In this document: positions 11,445 to 22,362 of the stretch, in pieces
Layout of the letters: each line of letters starts with the position of its first letter
Position numbering within the stretch: position 1 is the stretch's first letter
Source: Xenopus tropicalis
Lineage: Eukaryota; Chordata; Amphibia; Anura; Pipidae
Assembly: GCF_000004195.4 (NCBI RefSeq)
Contig: NC_030677.2
Span: 172,527,019 to 172,591,018 of the forward strand
DNA: 64,000 nt
Direction: 5' to 3'
The notes under the pieces: model-generated
Database searches by the model: none
Told to the model about the DNA's origin: nothing
The model's input: the letters and a program-made list of their open reading frames with translations, nothing else
Position numbers and translations under genes: made by a program

Positions 11445-11945
11445 TGTCAAGCCAGATGATGAATGGGTTGAAGAATTCATAGGGGAAGGACCTCTCCTAC
11501 ACCTCCCACTGAGGTGACAGTCGCTGAAGGTGTAACAGGACTGGGCCTAGTGGAGGAGTGGCAGGAGTGCCGAACCGGAGCGTCAGAACCAAAATCAATA
11601 GGCAGAGGCGTAGTCGGACAGGCGAAAGGTCAATGCAGGCAGCGAGGGTCAAATCCAAGTTCAGGCAGGGTTGAAATCAGAGTCTTAGGAGTAGGAACAA
11701 AGCTAAGTGTTTAACCAGAGGAAAAGATCACTTTGCAAGGATCACAGGCCTCACGCGTCCTTAAAAACCCACTGCGCATGTGCAAAAACGTCAAGCGCGC
11801 GCACCCGCGCTAAGGCGCGCACGCACGCATGCGTCGGCGTAAAACGTGCGCGCACGCATGCGCGAAGAGGAAGGACACCCATACTGTCCGGCGGCGCCGC
11901 TCTGGATCCCCGCAGCCGGCCCCAGACAGTCCCAGGTGCCCTACA
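11445..11945 (-). mobile_element. 3' LTR of a Ty3/gypsy chromovirus-type retrotransposon
   Basis: On the minus strand it begins TGTAGGGCACC directly after a polypurine tract and ends GGCTTGACA at 11445, giving TG...CA ends over about 501 bp. The U3 part is CpG-rich with alternating GCGCGCACGC stretches (11793-11865). A TTTTTAAGGAC segment at about 11760 could be the promoter. No 5' partner LTR is present, and the element is truncated upstream within pol. Confidence 0.7.
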
Positions 11946-11962
11946 TTGCCCCCCCCCCCCAA
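11946..11962 (-). other. Polypurine tract of the gypsy element
   Basis: Minus strand CTTGGGGGGGGGGGGCAA sits immediately upstream of the LTR start TGTAGGG. This is the position and composition of the plus-strand primer used in retrotransposon reverse transcription. Confidence 0.6.
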
Positions 11963-12398
11963 GGAGCAGCCTCTGGACGTGCACAGGTGCAGGTTTACCT
12001 GGAAACTTCTTATGAAAGACTCGAATTAATCGAGGAGCGTGGATATTAGCTAAAGACTCCCAGGAATTCTCTTCAGGAGGAAAACCCTTCCACTGAACTA
12101 AATACTGTAGGTGTCCTCTCCGGAATCTAGAGTCAAGGATAGCTTGTACCTCAAATTCCTCCGAACCTTGTACCACCACAGGTTTAGGAGGAGGTTCAGT
12201 GCGACCAGAAAATGGGTTTTCGAAAGAGCTCTTTAGTAGGGAAACATGAAATACGGGGTGCACCCGGAGATTAGTTGGCAATTTTAGCTTATAGGCAACA
12301 GAATTTATTTGTTTAAGTATCGGAAAAGGTCCCATAAACTTTTGTCCCAATTTTCTAGAGGGACAAGCGAGTTTAAGGTTACGTGTAGATAGCCCATT
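11963..12398 (-). pseudogene. Chromovirus pol 3' end: integrase GPY/F module and chromodomain
   Basis: Only the last part of a Ty3/gypsy pol is left. Reading starts inside the gene (LSTRNLKLACPS at about 12,395), so the ATG at 12350 is just an internal Met. The GPY/F module of the integrase C-terminus is clear: MGPFPILKQINSVAYKLKLP, followed by LRVHPVFHVSLLK. It is followed by a chromodomain from about 12,170 to 11,995 (EFEVQAILDSRFRRGHLQYL, then VQWKGFPPEENSWES). The chromodomain tethers integrase to chromatin marks. I see no stop before the polypurine tract; the frame runs on through it and about 65 codons into the LTR, to 11751. That suggests a lost stop codon. Upstream of about 12,398 the pol similarity ends abruptly. 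Confidence 0.85.
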
Positions 12399-12399
12399 C

Positions 12400-12619
12400 C
12401 CATTGTATTCTTCACTGTTATCTGTTATCTTCTTATGTAACCTGTGCCTTTTCTCCTTTTTTCAATTTAAATGGCTGCCCGAGTGGCTACACAGCAGCTA
12501 TTTCTATTAACTACAGTAGTCTTTCTGAAGCAAACACACAACTTTTACCAGTGCAGGGCAACAGTACATTATATTTTAATTATTTTAAAACATTTTTATT
12601 TTTTAGTGTTACTGTTCCT
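12400..12619. mobile_element. Right half of a T2-type MITE
   Basis: Ends TTAGTGTTACTGTTCCT before TTAA at 12620-12623, the characteristic T2-type terminus. The matching left half is not visible next to it; the gypsy fragment lies on that side. Confidence 0.5.
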
Positions 12620-12623
12620 TTAA

Positions 12624-13260
12624 GCAAAAAAAAAATTGGGTAATGGAGAAGATACCACAGCAACATTCTAGCTTAATGGAGGCTGATGTTAGATATGACA
12701 GTCTGCAAGCTATGACAAAGGAATAAAAGTATGCATAAAGGTGGCCATATGCTGACCAACTATTAGTCCTGCTGATTCAGCTGGTGACTACCTTAGTACT
12801 AAAGAGAGGCATTGCCAGCTTTACTTTTCAATCCAGACAAACTCAGAGTAAGGACAGGAGATTTACACAGGAGACTTTGATCAGATGTCATGGTTCAGAC
12901 TTTATCTGACCCACAAAATCTTTTCTTGCAACAACATGTGATTTTGTGCTGTAATCAATGAGAAGTAAAGGTATATCAGACCCCATAGGTTTTATTCTGA
13001 CAGGCTTGTCATGTTGAATGGCAAATCTTGTATGTAATTTACACATCAGAGTTTTCTATCAGTCCCATTATATTTTGACCCACACAGATACATCAGACTC
13101 GTAGAATACAATCTGTTGGTCTGACACCATCCTACAAATTTCCCATGTACTTTAGCTTTAATCTGAATTGCAGAACACTCTTCCAAACCTTCTATCACAG
13201 CACACTGACTAAATTCTTACATAGAAGAGCTGTGCTTAGATTAACAAAGAAGGACTTTTG
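12624..13260. other. Non-coding sequence with a possible MITE end
   Basis: AAAGGTGGCCATATGCTGAC at about 12,740 resembles the terminus of the MITE at 52818, but no right end could be paired. Phrases such as TCTGACCCACAAAAT recur as TTTTGTGGGTCAGAT at about 21,408 in opposite orientation. Confidence 0.4.
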
Positions 13261-13520
13261 GGGGGCTGTTTATCAACTTTTTATTTTTTTTTCCACAGTT
13301 TAAGTTTTGTTGTACAAAAAATCATGAATTTGAATAATGTTTAAAGAACACACATTTTTTATATTTATTTACGCATGTGAAACTTCAGCATCTGAAAGCT
13401 TTCAAAGTCATGTTAAAGTCAATGGGAGCTGTCCTAGGCAAAACTTGAACTATTTAGTCAATTTGAGTTTTTCTAACCTTTTTTGAACTTGTCAGCCCTT
13501 TAAAAATGATGAATAAAATA
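13261..13520. repeat. Copy of an old dispersed repeat (GCTGTCCTAGGCAAA family)
   Basis: Shares TCAATGGGAGCTGTCCTAGG with the repeat interrupted by the hAT element (18,265-18,290) and, inverted, with 29,105-29,400. The left part resembles the TTTATCAA-type MITE ends. Boundaries are approximate. Confidence 0.45.
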
Positions 13521-14283
13521 CAAATTCAAGGTATTCAAGGTTTTTCCCATGGTTTTATTAAATCAGTATTTATATTCAGATATTTTAATAAATAAAGTAA
13601 CATTAATATTTGTTAAAGGGTTATTTGGAGTAGAAAAAATACACAAATATTAATTATAATAAATAGGCCTCTTGGTCTTTCTTTGTTAATCTCCCGCAGA
13701 TAGTTAGTCGAGCATTTATTTCACATGTGTTTAATTTGTTTGTTTTTATACACCCCACTGTGGCAAGGCACCCCCTGCAGGATGATAAATATGGGCTTTG
13801 GGGTTTATTGGTGTTTGATAGGAAAAGTGGATACTCTCCCTCACATTGTGTCCTGAATTTCACTTACCTGCACGATCAACTTTGATTTATAGGAGTCTAA
13901 TTTTATTCATCCATTTAGGGGATGGAGAGAGCAGACCAGGTATAGATTGACTGTCACAATAATTCTTGCACTAAATCAAGCCTTGATTCTGTTTGGAGAG
14001 TGGATTGCGTCAGCACAGGTTAGAGCTGAGGAGCAATATTTCTGACAGTAATCATTAGAGCATATCATTTAATTTCCAGACAGAAGGCCAAGCCTGCTGA
14101 GCTTTCCCATTATCTACCCTGGTATTAAATTGACATGTAAGAACATTTTCCATCACATTTCAAAACCTGAAGCCAATTTGGCTTTATACTTGTTTATCAT
14201 TATTCATTCCTGCTCACTGTATCTGTAATTTCTTTAGCAAAAAGAAAGAGGAAAAGGGGTCAGGTTGATATTCTAGATTTTAG
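13521..14283. other. Non-coding, apparently single-copy sequence
   Basis: No match to other parts of the window and no paired repeats. 14,040-14,240 is a repeat-free stretch that could hold conserved non-coding sequence, but that cannot be judged from one genome. Confidence 0.4.
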
Positions 14284-14305
14284 AGTGTGTGTGTGTGTGT
14301 GTGTG
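14284..14305. repeat. (GT)n microsatellite
   Basis: About eleven GT units. Confidence 0.9.
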
Positions 14306-15365
14306 AAGCATATCTTACATTTCAACATGCACAATGAAAGAGAATACATCAAAGGACAAAAATCTAATGTTTCTTGACACTTCACAGCAATAACTCTTAA
14401 CCTTTGGGTTCCATTACTGCTTATGGTGGGCCTTCTTGATCCCCTGAATACAGTTAAATTGTCTACTACAATAGAAAATTACCAGTGCAATACAAATTCC
14501 TTCTGTGTATCTAGTAGTCCAAATAACTATATAGATGAATATACTGTTGAAGTGCAGCTTTCCTCTTATATCCTCCCTGTAGCATTTATAGAAGAAAATA
14601 TCTATGGGGAAGTGCACCACATTCTTATATATTTTAGTGTAGTTTTGATCAGAACAATTATGACTGCCAAGGCATTTTGCAAAGTATAAATCTGCCATTT
14701 TTCGTACTTTGTACTTCCTATGTTGCAGTTCTCTGTGCTCCAACTTGTAGCACAGAGACCTGTGGCTGCCTTGGTGAATACAGTGCTGCCCTATGATAGG
14801 CGGTAAGGACAAGGTTGGCCTGCACTACACTCCCAACACTACACTCCCAACACTACACTCTACACTACAGGATTTTTTATCAAGAAGTCCTCTGGGCATG
14901 AGCACTAAGAAGCACCCTCTTATAACCCTTAGCTCTCTCTAAATAGTGAACCAGAGTAAAAGCGTTATTTGTACCCCACTTAAAACATAAGTAAGTCATC
15001 CAGCTCACCATATTCTCCAGCTTAAGAGCGCCCATAAATAAATGCCCTCTAAAGTAATGCACATGGAAGAGCTCCATTCTTCTCAACCTATATTCTCATG
15101 GTCATATTACCATAGGAATAAAAACAAGCATGTAGTGCAGATGTATTTATTATAAAACAAATAAATGCCACATAGGCTATACAAGAGTAATGTAATTAAA
15201 AATGTGATACAATGAAACCTTAATTGTTAAACTGTTAAATTAAAAGGATTCTGCACTTTAGTAGTTTGAAGTTCTTTTTACAATAGAAAATGGTTATTAA
15301 AAGAGATATATAAACCAACATTTTTGGGCCACAAAGCAAGTTCTAAAACCAAGATGGGGGGGGAC
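14306..15365. other. Non-coding sequence with a short tandem repeat
   Basis: Around 14,823-14,866 the unit ACACTACACTCCCAAC repeats about three times. The frames on both strands of 14,414-14,812 have no recognisable protein similarity. Confidence 0.5.
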
Positions 15366-16309
15366 CTATACTGACATCCGTATTTTTTTCTCGATTTGTT
15401 TTTTCCACTAAAACTCTAATTTTTCATGTAAAAAAATCTAATTTTTTGTGATTTATTAAGAGTGAAAAACAAAAAACACTAATACAAAACTTTGCCATCT
15501 TAAAGCTGTCTAGGTCAGCGGTCCCCAACCTTTTTTTGCACCACGGATCATCCATCACTGCTCTGGGCCTTTTAATAAATGACCCCTATGTATAATCTTA
15601 GCCACTTATCCTGCTGTAATCTTGGACTCAGCCCATACCTCATTTTTTTGCTATTTTGTTATTGACCCAATCAATTTCTCAGTCCACCTTGAGCATTTGT
15701 TTAAAGGAGAATGTTTAAAGCATACTGCCCATTAGTCCTCCTATTGTTTAGTAAAAACAATCAAATATTACATAAATAATCAAATGTTTACTCAGTCACA
15801 CTTACTTCACATTTTTTATCTGTTTTCTTGAACAGGCAGTCATCTTTAAAAAGGTATTCTCCCTTCCTTTCCCTCCTTACTTCAAGAATCGTGCCCCCCC
15901 CCCCCCATACATACCTTGTATAGAGCATTTCCCCAATTAGGGACAACGGTCTTCCTATTGCTGGGGCTGAGTGTAACCCCCTTCTCTACCCACTATTCAG
16001 GGTAAGGAAGGGACACCCTACAAGCTAAGGACCCCCTTACATGAACAGATTTCTCCAACAGATATAGCAGCTGTTGAAATCTAATTGCTGATTGGTTACC
16101 TTGGGAAACATGACCAGTAATGCTTTACTCCACTTTATACACAGCATGATAAATATACCCCTAGCTGTACCAATGCTCAATTTTGATCGACAACTTACAG
16201 TATGGTATCAACTGAGCTCTAATGCTTTCCTGTTGCAGGAACAACTGAAAGAGCTGGAGAGCATTTATTATGTCCTGTGCAGCAAAGCATCTCTATGTCC
16301 AGTAGGTGC

Positions 16310-16310
<1 letters not shown>

Positions 16311-16347
<37 letters not shown>
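16311..16347. repeat. (ATT)n microsatellite
   Basis: About twelve ATT units inside the hAT-like element. Confidence 0.9.
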
Positions 16348-16348
<1 letters not shown>

Positions 16349-16349
16349 A

Positions 16350-16551
16350 GGTAAAGTAAGTAACAAAAATGTAAAGTGCAGCAAGAGGATTTACCCACTA
16401 AGGTAAGTGACCAAAATGTAAAGTGCAGCAAGAGGATTTACCCACTAAGGTAAGTGACCAAAATGTAAAGTGCAGCAAGAGGATTTACCCACTAAGGTAA
16501 GTGACCAAAATATAAAGTGCTGCAAGAGGATTTACCCACTAAGGTAAGTGA
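16350..16551 (+). repeat. 47-bp tandem array, about four units
   Basis: The unit starts GTAAGTGACCAAAATGTAAA and ends GGATTTACCCACTAAG. Exact 47-bp spacing is shown by AAG|GTAAGT at 16403, 16450, 16497 and 16544. The first unit is divergent. Each junction is a near-perfect consensus 5' splice site; whether it is used is unknown. Confidence 0.9.
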
Positions 16552-16745
16552 CCCACCCCCCCTCACCAACACACACCAACTCAATGACACATGCACCATC
16601 CCCCTCACCGACACACCCACCCCCTTACCGCCCAACAACCACAGACAGACACGCACCAACCCCCTCACCGACACACGCACCCACCCTATTACCCCCTCAC
16701 CGACACAAGCATCCACCCACCCCTTCACAGACACACGCACCCTAC
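16552..16745. repeat. CA/CCT-rich minisatellite 1
   Basis: Imperfect units of the form CCCCCTCACCGACACACGCA. Pyrimidine/CA bias leaves several frames open, so frames here are not evidence for a protein. Confidence 0.8.
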
Positions 16746-17137
16746 CTTACAGACTACCTAGCATATAGTCCCTAAAGGGTCTGTAGCTTGAGTTTAGCAC
16801 TTCAGTTCTCAAAGTAGCACTATATTGCTCAATCATGGCACACAAGTGGGCTTCATTCTCTTACCTTGGGGTTTATTTTAAAGGGGTGTATTGCGCCTGA
16901 TGAAGGATTTCCCCATTATGTTTTTTCCAATAGACTCTGGTGTCATCATGGGCAACTGGTTCTTTTGTACAGTGTGCAGAAAAGATTTCATGTGTGGAGG
17001 GGGCTTTGCAATCTGCAAGAAAGCAATTATTGGATTTATTACACATCTGGTTTGTACAGTGAAACATGCATTACAATATAACCACTAGCATAGTACCTTG
17101 CTTGGGGGGCATGAAGGTGATTGGGTCTTCTTTCACA

Positions 17138-17440
17138 TACCCTCCCACCCCATCACCAACACACACCCTCCCACCCCCTCAGCGATACACACCCCCCCAC
17201 CTCCTCACCGACACACACCCTCCCTTCCACCCCCACACCGACACACACCCTCCTTCCACCCCCACACCGACACACACCCTCCCACCCCCCCACCGACACA
17301 CCCCCTCCCACCCCCTCACCAACACACACCCTCCCACCCCCTCACCGACACACACCCTCCCTTCCACCCCCTCACCGACACACACCCTCCCTTCCACCCC
17401 CTCAGCGACAAACGCAACCACCCTTCCACCCCCTCAGCAA
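17138..17440. repeat. CA/CCT-rich minisatellite 2
   Basis: Imperfect units of about 22-30 bp built on CCCCTCACCGACACACACC. All three plus-strand frames and a minus frame are open over 240-400 bp, a result of the repeat's composition. Same unit type as 16552-16745. Confidence 0.85.
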
Positions 17441-17639
17441 GAAACGCTTTTTTTGCTTCTGGGTGCAATTACAGATCGGCAAAGACTTAAGCTGGCCATA
17501 CCCCTTAAGATCCACTCGTGAATGAACACATCTTTACCCAAGTTGGCCACTTATATGCTGGCCAAATCAAGATGATGCGATCTGTTGCTCTCCAGGCCAA
17601 GAATCGAATCATCTCTTCACCTCTTCTATCGATTATTGA

Positions 17640-17747
17640 TTGCTTTATATGTTACTCTGTATGTCCAATGAATGAAACCCACTTATTGTACAGCGCTGCG
17701 GAATATGTTGGCGCTTTATAAATAAATGTTAATAATAATAATAATAG
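17640..17747 (+). repeat. SINE/LINE-type 3' tail
   Basis: GTACAGCGCTGCGGAATATG then TTGGCGCTTTATAAATAAAT and an (AAT)n tail. This is the kind of 3' end carried by many vertebrate SINEs and their partner LINEs. It lies inside the hAT-like element. Confidence 0.55.
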
Positions 17748-18420
17748 GGCCCTATGCAGCTTTCAAACTTTCAAACCTGCCCAATAGATATCAGGCCGAT
17801 TTTCTGCTAGATATCTGTTGCAGAAGGCCCATACATAGACAGACTTAATCTGCTGGTTTGTCTCTTTACAGATTATCTGCCCGTGAATGGGCCCTTCCCC
17901 AACTGCCTAGTATAAATATGCTATACCTCAGCAGTAACCAACCTTTTTTGGGCCACAAACCATTCTTAATTAAGAAGATTTTCCCACGGGCTAATGGGCC
18001 GGGCAGGGCGTGCATTTCATTTACTGGGGGGGTGATAATAAGCATGCAAAGCAATCACTGTATGACACATATGAGTCACTGACATGGAGAGTCATACGCA
18101 GCAGCACTATACGCATTGATGTATCATCATGTCATACGCAGCACATCTTCCAAATGACACTTTGTAAGCAGGGATCAGAGGTGGCCTATAGTAACACAGC
18201 CCACGGCCCAGCACTAGTCCGCGCCCTAGTGGTTGGGGACCCCTGGTCTAGGTAATGTAGAAGTCAATTGGGGCTGTCCTAGGCAAATTGTAACAATCTT
18301 AATTTGTGGTTTTAGAGTTTTTTTAGAGTTTAGCCTAGATGTAGGTCTCAATTAATTCATATAACTGCAGACTCTAAAATACAATTTGGCCTATAATGCA
18401 TGTGTTTATAAAAAAAAAAT

Positions 18421-19535
18421 ACTTGGACTGGCAATTAATACTGATTCATGTCCATTAACTTTGTAGTCATTTTACAATCTTTACTACATAGCCCAGAATA
18501 AAACTTATTTCATAAATTATTTTATTGCATTATAATCATATTATTATTTCACAAACAGGCTTTGGAGTTTTAATTTGTAGGAAGCTGCAATCAAACAACA
18601 GCTAGGGGAAAAGAAACAAAATATGGGGACGTTTCTATATTAAGCCCAGGTAAGTTTATTAAAAGTAGTGCAGGTAAGTCACAGGCAACAGATTGAAGGT
18701 TCTTGGTCTTTGCAACATGTGATTTTTGGAAAGAAGATTGCTGTTGAATTTAATGTCACTATCACAAATAAAACAAATGGACTACATACAAATGACTGGA
18801 TCACTTTGAGTTTCATTAGTGTATTTTATGTCTGCCACACAAGCACTGCTGGAGTTCAATTAGAAGGGTACTGGGTACATTGCTTACTCATATGCTTCTG
18901 ATCTTATAAATTACTTTGAAGCAAAAAAAAAAAAAAAAAAAAAAGCAATGTACAAACAGATTCCTGATGTCCTAATAAATTTATACATTCATATATTAAC
19001 TATTGTGCCACAGTTGTGCTTTTTGCCATGTAAAACCCCTCTATGAATGAAAAATACAGTGTTTTATGGAGTTGTCGATGGTCGCACATAATGCAGATTG
19101 CTTTTCCTGCTGAGGTAACAGATCTTTGTGTTGTGCTTGCAGTATTCTGATGAAAACAACATGAATAAAGGCTGAGAATGGCAGTAGTAATCAGCAGCAT
19201 GCCCAGCAAGAACTTTCATTTGAGGTTTTCTGGGAGGGCAAAGTGGTGTGTGAATATACAGTCAGAATTTCCAAAGTGCAGTTCTTAGAACATTAGAACA
19301 AGTATAGGGGAATGTATTAACATTTTTAGATTTAGTTTTTGGCCTTATACCTCTGCCACACACACTGAATGGGAAAAGCAAATTAAAGGCCATCCCTGAT
19401 TGTAGGTTTATGGATAATTGGTTCTGGTTTATAGACCACATATTTATTTTTTAACTTGCCTGCTGGTTTACTTTTGGGCATGTAAGTTTAAGATTATGTT
19501 GTCTTTAATTTCCTTATAATGATAGCAATCATCTT
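18421..19535. other. Non-coding sequence with an A-run
   Basis: Poly-A of about 24 bases at 18921-18944. No gene or other repeat ends recognised. Confidence 0.5.
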
Positions 19536-19539
19536 AGTA

Positions 19540-19867
19540 CAGGTATAGGACCCATTATCCAGAATGCTCGGGACCAAGGGTATTCCGGATAAGGGGTCTT
19601 TCTGTAATTTGGATCTCCATGCCTTAAGTCTACTTAAAAATCAATAAAACATTAATTAAACCCAATAGGATTGTTTTGCATCCAATAAGGATTATTTATA
19701 TCTTAGTTGGGATCAATTACAAGGTACTGTTTTATTATTACAGAGAAAAAGGAAATCAGTTTTAAAATTCTGAATTATTTGATTAAAATGGAGTCTATGG
19801 GAGACAGGCTTTCCGTAATTCGGAGCTTTCTGGATAATGGGTTTCCGGATAAGGGGTCCCATACCTG
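19540..19867 (+). mobile_element. CAGGTAT MITE, well preserved
   Basis: TA|CAGGTATAGGACCCATTATC at the left and CCCATACCTG|TA at the right; 328 bp. Nearly the same sequence occurs at 35605 (inverted) and 48212 (same direction). The inner palindromic phrases (TTCCGGATAAGGGGTC) near both ends give it hairpin potential. Non-coding. The TA duplication suggests mobilisation by a Tc1/mariner-type transposase. Confidence 0.85.
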
Positions 19868-19869
19868 TA

Positions 19870-20177
19870 CAATGAAAAAATGCCAAGCCTTGTAAAATGT
19901 TTCCTAATGCCTCGCCTTACCCATCCCTAGCCCAGCAATGCCATCTGCCTTCAGCAATCCATCTACTTTATTATGCAGATGCCATAGATTCATGCTGGTC
20001 GGTCAGTCACAGAGAGTCAGACATGGCACAGTTGATGGAGTTCTGATTATTATACATGTTTACTTAAGTCTAACAAAGCACCATACAGTGCTCTGGTGTT
20101 GGGCTGTTAAGGGCAGCAAATGACAGTAGACAGAGGCATGAGTAAAAGTGCATAGTTTAAAAACCCCTCCCCAGTGG
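19870..20177. other. Short non-coding spacer between two MITE copies
   Basis: Nothing recognised. Confidence 0.5.
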
Positions 20178-20497
20178 TACAGTTACAGGATCCGATAACC
20201 CATTATCCAGAAAGCTCTGAATTGCAGGATTGCCATCTCCCTTAGACTCAATTCTAATCAAATAATTGAAATTTAATAAAATGATTAAAACGTAATCAAA
20301 TGATTTCCTTTTTCTCTGTAATAATAAAACAGTACCTTGTACTTGATCCCAACTAAGATATAATCAGTCCTATTGGGTTTAATTAATGTATACATGTTTT
20401 TATTAGACTTAAGGTACAACAATCCAAATTATGACAAGTGCACTTATTTAGAAAACCCCAGATCCCGAGCATTCTGAATAACAGGTACCATACCCAT
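20178..20497 (-). mobile_element. CAGGTAT MITE, diverged copy
   Basis: GATCCGATAACCCATTATCC, GAAAGCTCTGAATTGCAGG and CCCGAGCATTCTGAATAACA follow the order seen at 35605, thus inverted relative to 19540. The ends are degraded. Confidence 0.75.
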
Positions 20498-21984
20498 TGT
20501 GACTAAATCCTTTAACTTGAAATGCCATTATTCTATGACATATTCCAAGTTATTATAATAAACTAAAACCAAAGACTTAATTATTACTTTCCTGCAAGGT
20601 CAGTCCTGTGTCTCTACAGGATGGAACAGAGAAAGCCATTAAGCAGCAATAACTTATCTCAAAAAACATGGTCCCCGAGAATTAATAAGGTTCTTTTATG
20701 TAGCTATCTCCATTACAGAGGAGGATAGATTGCTTTTGGATTACTGAGCAACCTTAATTAGGTGTTGGTAAATTACACAAAGGAAGGATCATGTGCAAAA
20801 ACTTCCCCAAGGATATAGTGTTGGTTCCCTCTTAGTCAGCAGCGGAGGCCTAATCTTCCATTATTTACTAAAAGCGTTCTTCTATTGTACTTTTTTTTAC
20901 TTTTTGTGGGGGTGTCTACAGCGCTACTGTTTTTTTTTTTTTTTTAACTTTTAGTTTAGTTAAGGTAAATTGCCTCAAATTTATGCCAAAAAGCCATTTG
21001 CCAATTGAAAATTAAAATGTTAATAATAATTATACTACAGTGTACAAGCACATCTGCCAAAAAAATGGAAACAGTATTTATTTAAAAACAAATCATTGGT
21101 CTGGATTGCTCTAGTCTGGTTTGTCTTTAAATTATTTCTATGTTTCTCTGATAACAGCAAAAAAAAAAAAAAAAAAAAACACAATCTGAAGTTTCTGAAA
21201 TGCCACATAGGCCAAGGTGAGTAACAACTTTCTGTCGGCAAGCGGAGTGGAAGATAAGGAACAAATAGGGGTGAAACATCTTATAAGACAATAATCTAAA
21301 GACATTTCATGCCTGGAATCGGCACTTAATCATAGGCTAAACCCTATGATCTCCCATATTTGGGGAGATTGCCCTGGTACTGTAGCCCATAGTGACCAGT
21401 AAAATTTTGTGGGTCAGATGAGGATCAGATAAGAGCAAATTGGATGTTTTCTTTTGTTCATGCCTCTACTCACGCGAATACATCCAACTTAGGTGTGTTC
21501 TGTTAATCCGACACCATCTGACAAAAGCGCTTGTGGAGTTTAGCCCTAAGATGTTTTCCCAGGAAATATTACCAGCCGATTGGTTGCTATAGGGGATAAG
21601 AAATGTATTGAATGTTGCACCTTCTTTTGTATAACGCCTTATTTATATTAAGAGGTACATGATAATTTGCCTATAACAAACAGGGAAAATTTGTTGAAAG
21701 TTGAAATTCATGGAAGGAATGATACACCTATATTTATCAATATATTTATTTTATCTTTTATTTATCTTTATTTATTTAAAGGTTGGCCTGGGATCTAGTG
21801 GATCCACAGGAGGACATACTGACATAATTTGTTAAAGGAGCCACCACTCCATATTGTCCACTGCTTGCTTGCCATGGGAGATTGGGACACACAACCACCC
21901 CACCACCAGTGGCCTTTGTGAGTGAAAGTCCCTAGGGTACCTCAGCTGCCCACTAGAGACAGTTGCACTTACATTGTACTTACA
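20498..21984. other. Non-coding sequence with homopolymer runs
   Basis: T-run at 20930-20945 and A-run at 21160-21179. 21,400-21,540 has short phrases shared inversely with 12,890-13,140, probably an old dispersed repeat. No gene seen. Confidence 0.45.
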
Positions 21985-22335
21985 TATTTTTACATAGCCT
22001 TGGAGTGCTCTCACAATCCACTTTTTGTATTATCCAAGCCACTCTTAAAGGCATTAATAGAGTCTGCCATCACAATATCACCTGGCAGAGCATTCTACAA
22101 CTTCACTGCCCTCACTGCCCTAATGGTAAAGAACCATCTACGCTGCTTCAACTTAAAGTTCTGTTCCTCTAATCTAAAGGGAAGGGGGGGGGGGTGCTCT
22201 GGTACTTTGATGTTTTCTATGGGAAAAAAAGATCCCCCTCTATTTGTCTATAATGTCTTCTAATGTACTTGTAAAGAGTAATCATGTCCTCTCACAAGCA
22301 CCTTTTCTCCAGAGAAAGCAACCCCAACATTGACA
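21985..22335 (-). pseudogene. CR1-like LINE ORF2 C-terminus fragment
   Basis: Read on the minus strand from 22,330 it gives LGLLSLEKRCL, a stop, then EDMITLYKYIRRHYRQIEGD. After frame changes follow FTIRAVRAVKL and NALPGDIVMADSINAFKSGL. These match in order the conserved tail of CR1-clade reverse transcriptases (SLEKRRLRGD..., then RAV..WN.LP..IV...S...FK..LD). Several stops and frameshifts show an old, dead fragment. The catalytic RT core is absent here. Confidence 0.75.
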
Positions 22336-22362
22336 GTAAATACCCCAACATTGACAGTAAAT
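22320..22362. repeat. Short tandem duplication
   Basis: The 21-bp phrase ACCCCAACATTGACAGTAAA(T) occurs twice back to back. Confidence 0.85.

Larger units (their letters stand above)
15516..18245. mobile_element. Large non-autonomous hAT-like element with perfect 8-bp target duplication
   Basis: Bounded by GTCTAGGT at 15508-15515 and again at 18246-18253, an exact 8-bp duplication as hAT transposases make. Ends are CAGCGGTCCCCAACC and GGTTGGGGACCCCTG, inverted with one mismatch. The 2,730-bp interior has no transposase. It holds an ATT run, a 47-bp tandem array, two CA/CCT-rich minisatellites and a SINE/LINE-like tail. An internal copy of hAT-like terminal sequence (AACCTTTTTTGGGCCACAAA) sits at about 17,940, so the element may be composite. 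Confidence 0.88.
15366..18420. repeat. Old dispersed repeat split by a hAT insertion
   Basis: The left part ends ...AAAGCTGTCTAGGT at 15515. The right part resumes after the hAT element with AATGTAGAAGTCAATTGGGG and GCTGTCCTAGGCAAAT. Related to 13,261-13,520 and 29,105-29,400. Outer limits are approximate. Confidence 0.45.

Noticed and set aside
11707..12049. Plus-strand frames of 66-102 codons
   Set aside because: They oppose the chromovirus pol and LTR and exist because of GC-rich LTR composition.
12379..12383. TACGT next to the pol truncation as a 5-bp target duplication with TACGT before 11445
   Set aside because: The TACGT at 12379 reads through as pol coding sequence, so the match is probably accidental.
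16380..16551. CRISPR-like array (47-bp repeats)
   Set aside because: Head-to-tail tandem units without spacers in vertebrate DNA.
17066..17525. Three overlapping frames rich in His/Thr/Pro
   Set aside because: Translation of the CA/CCT minisatellite inside the hAT-like element.
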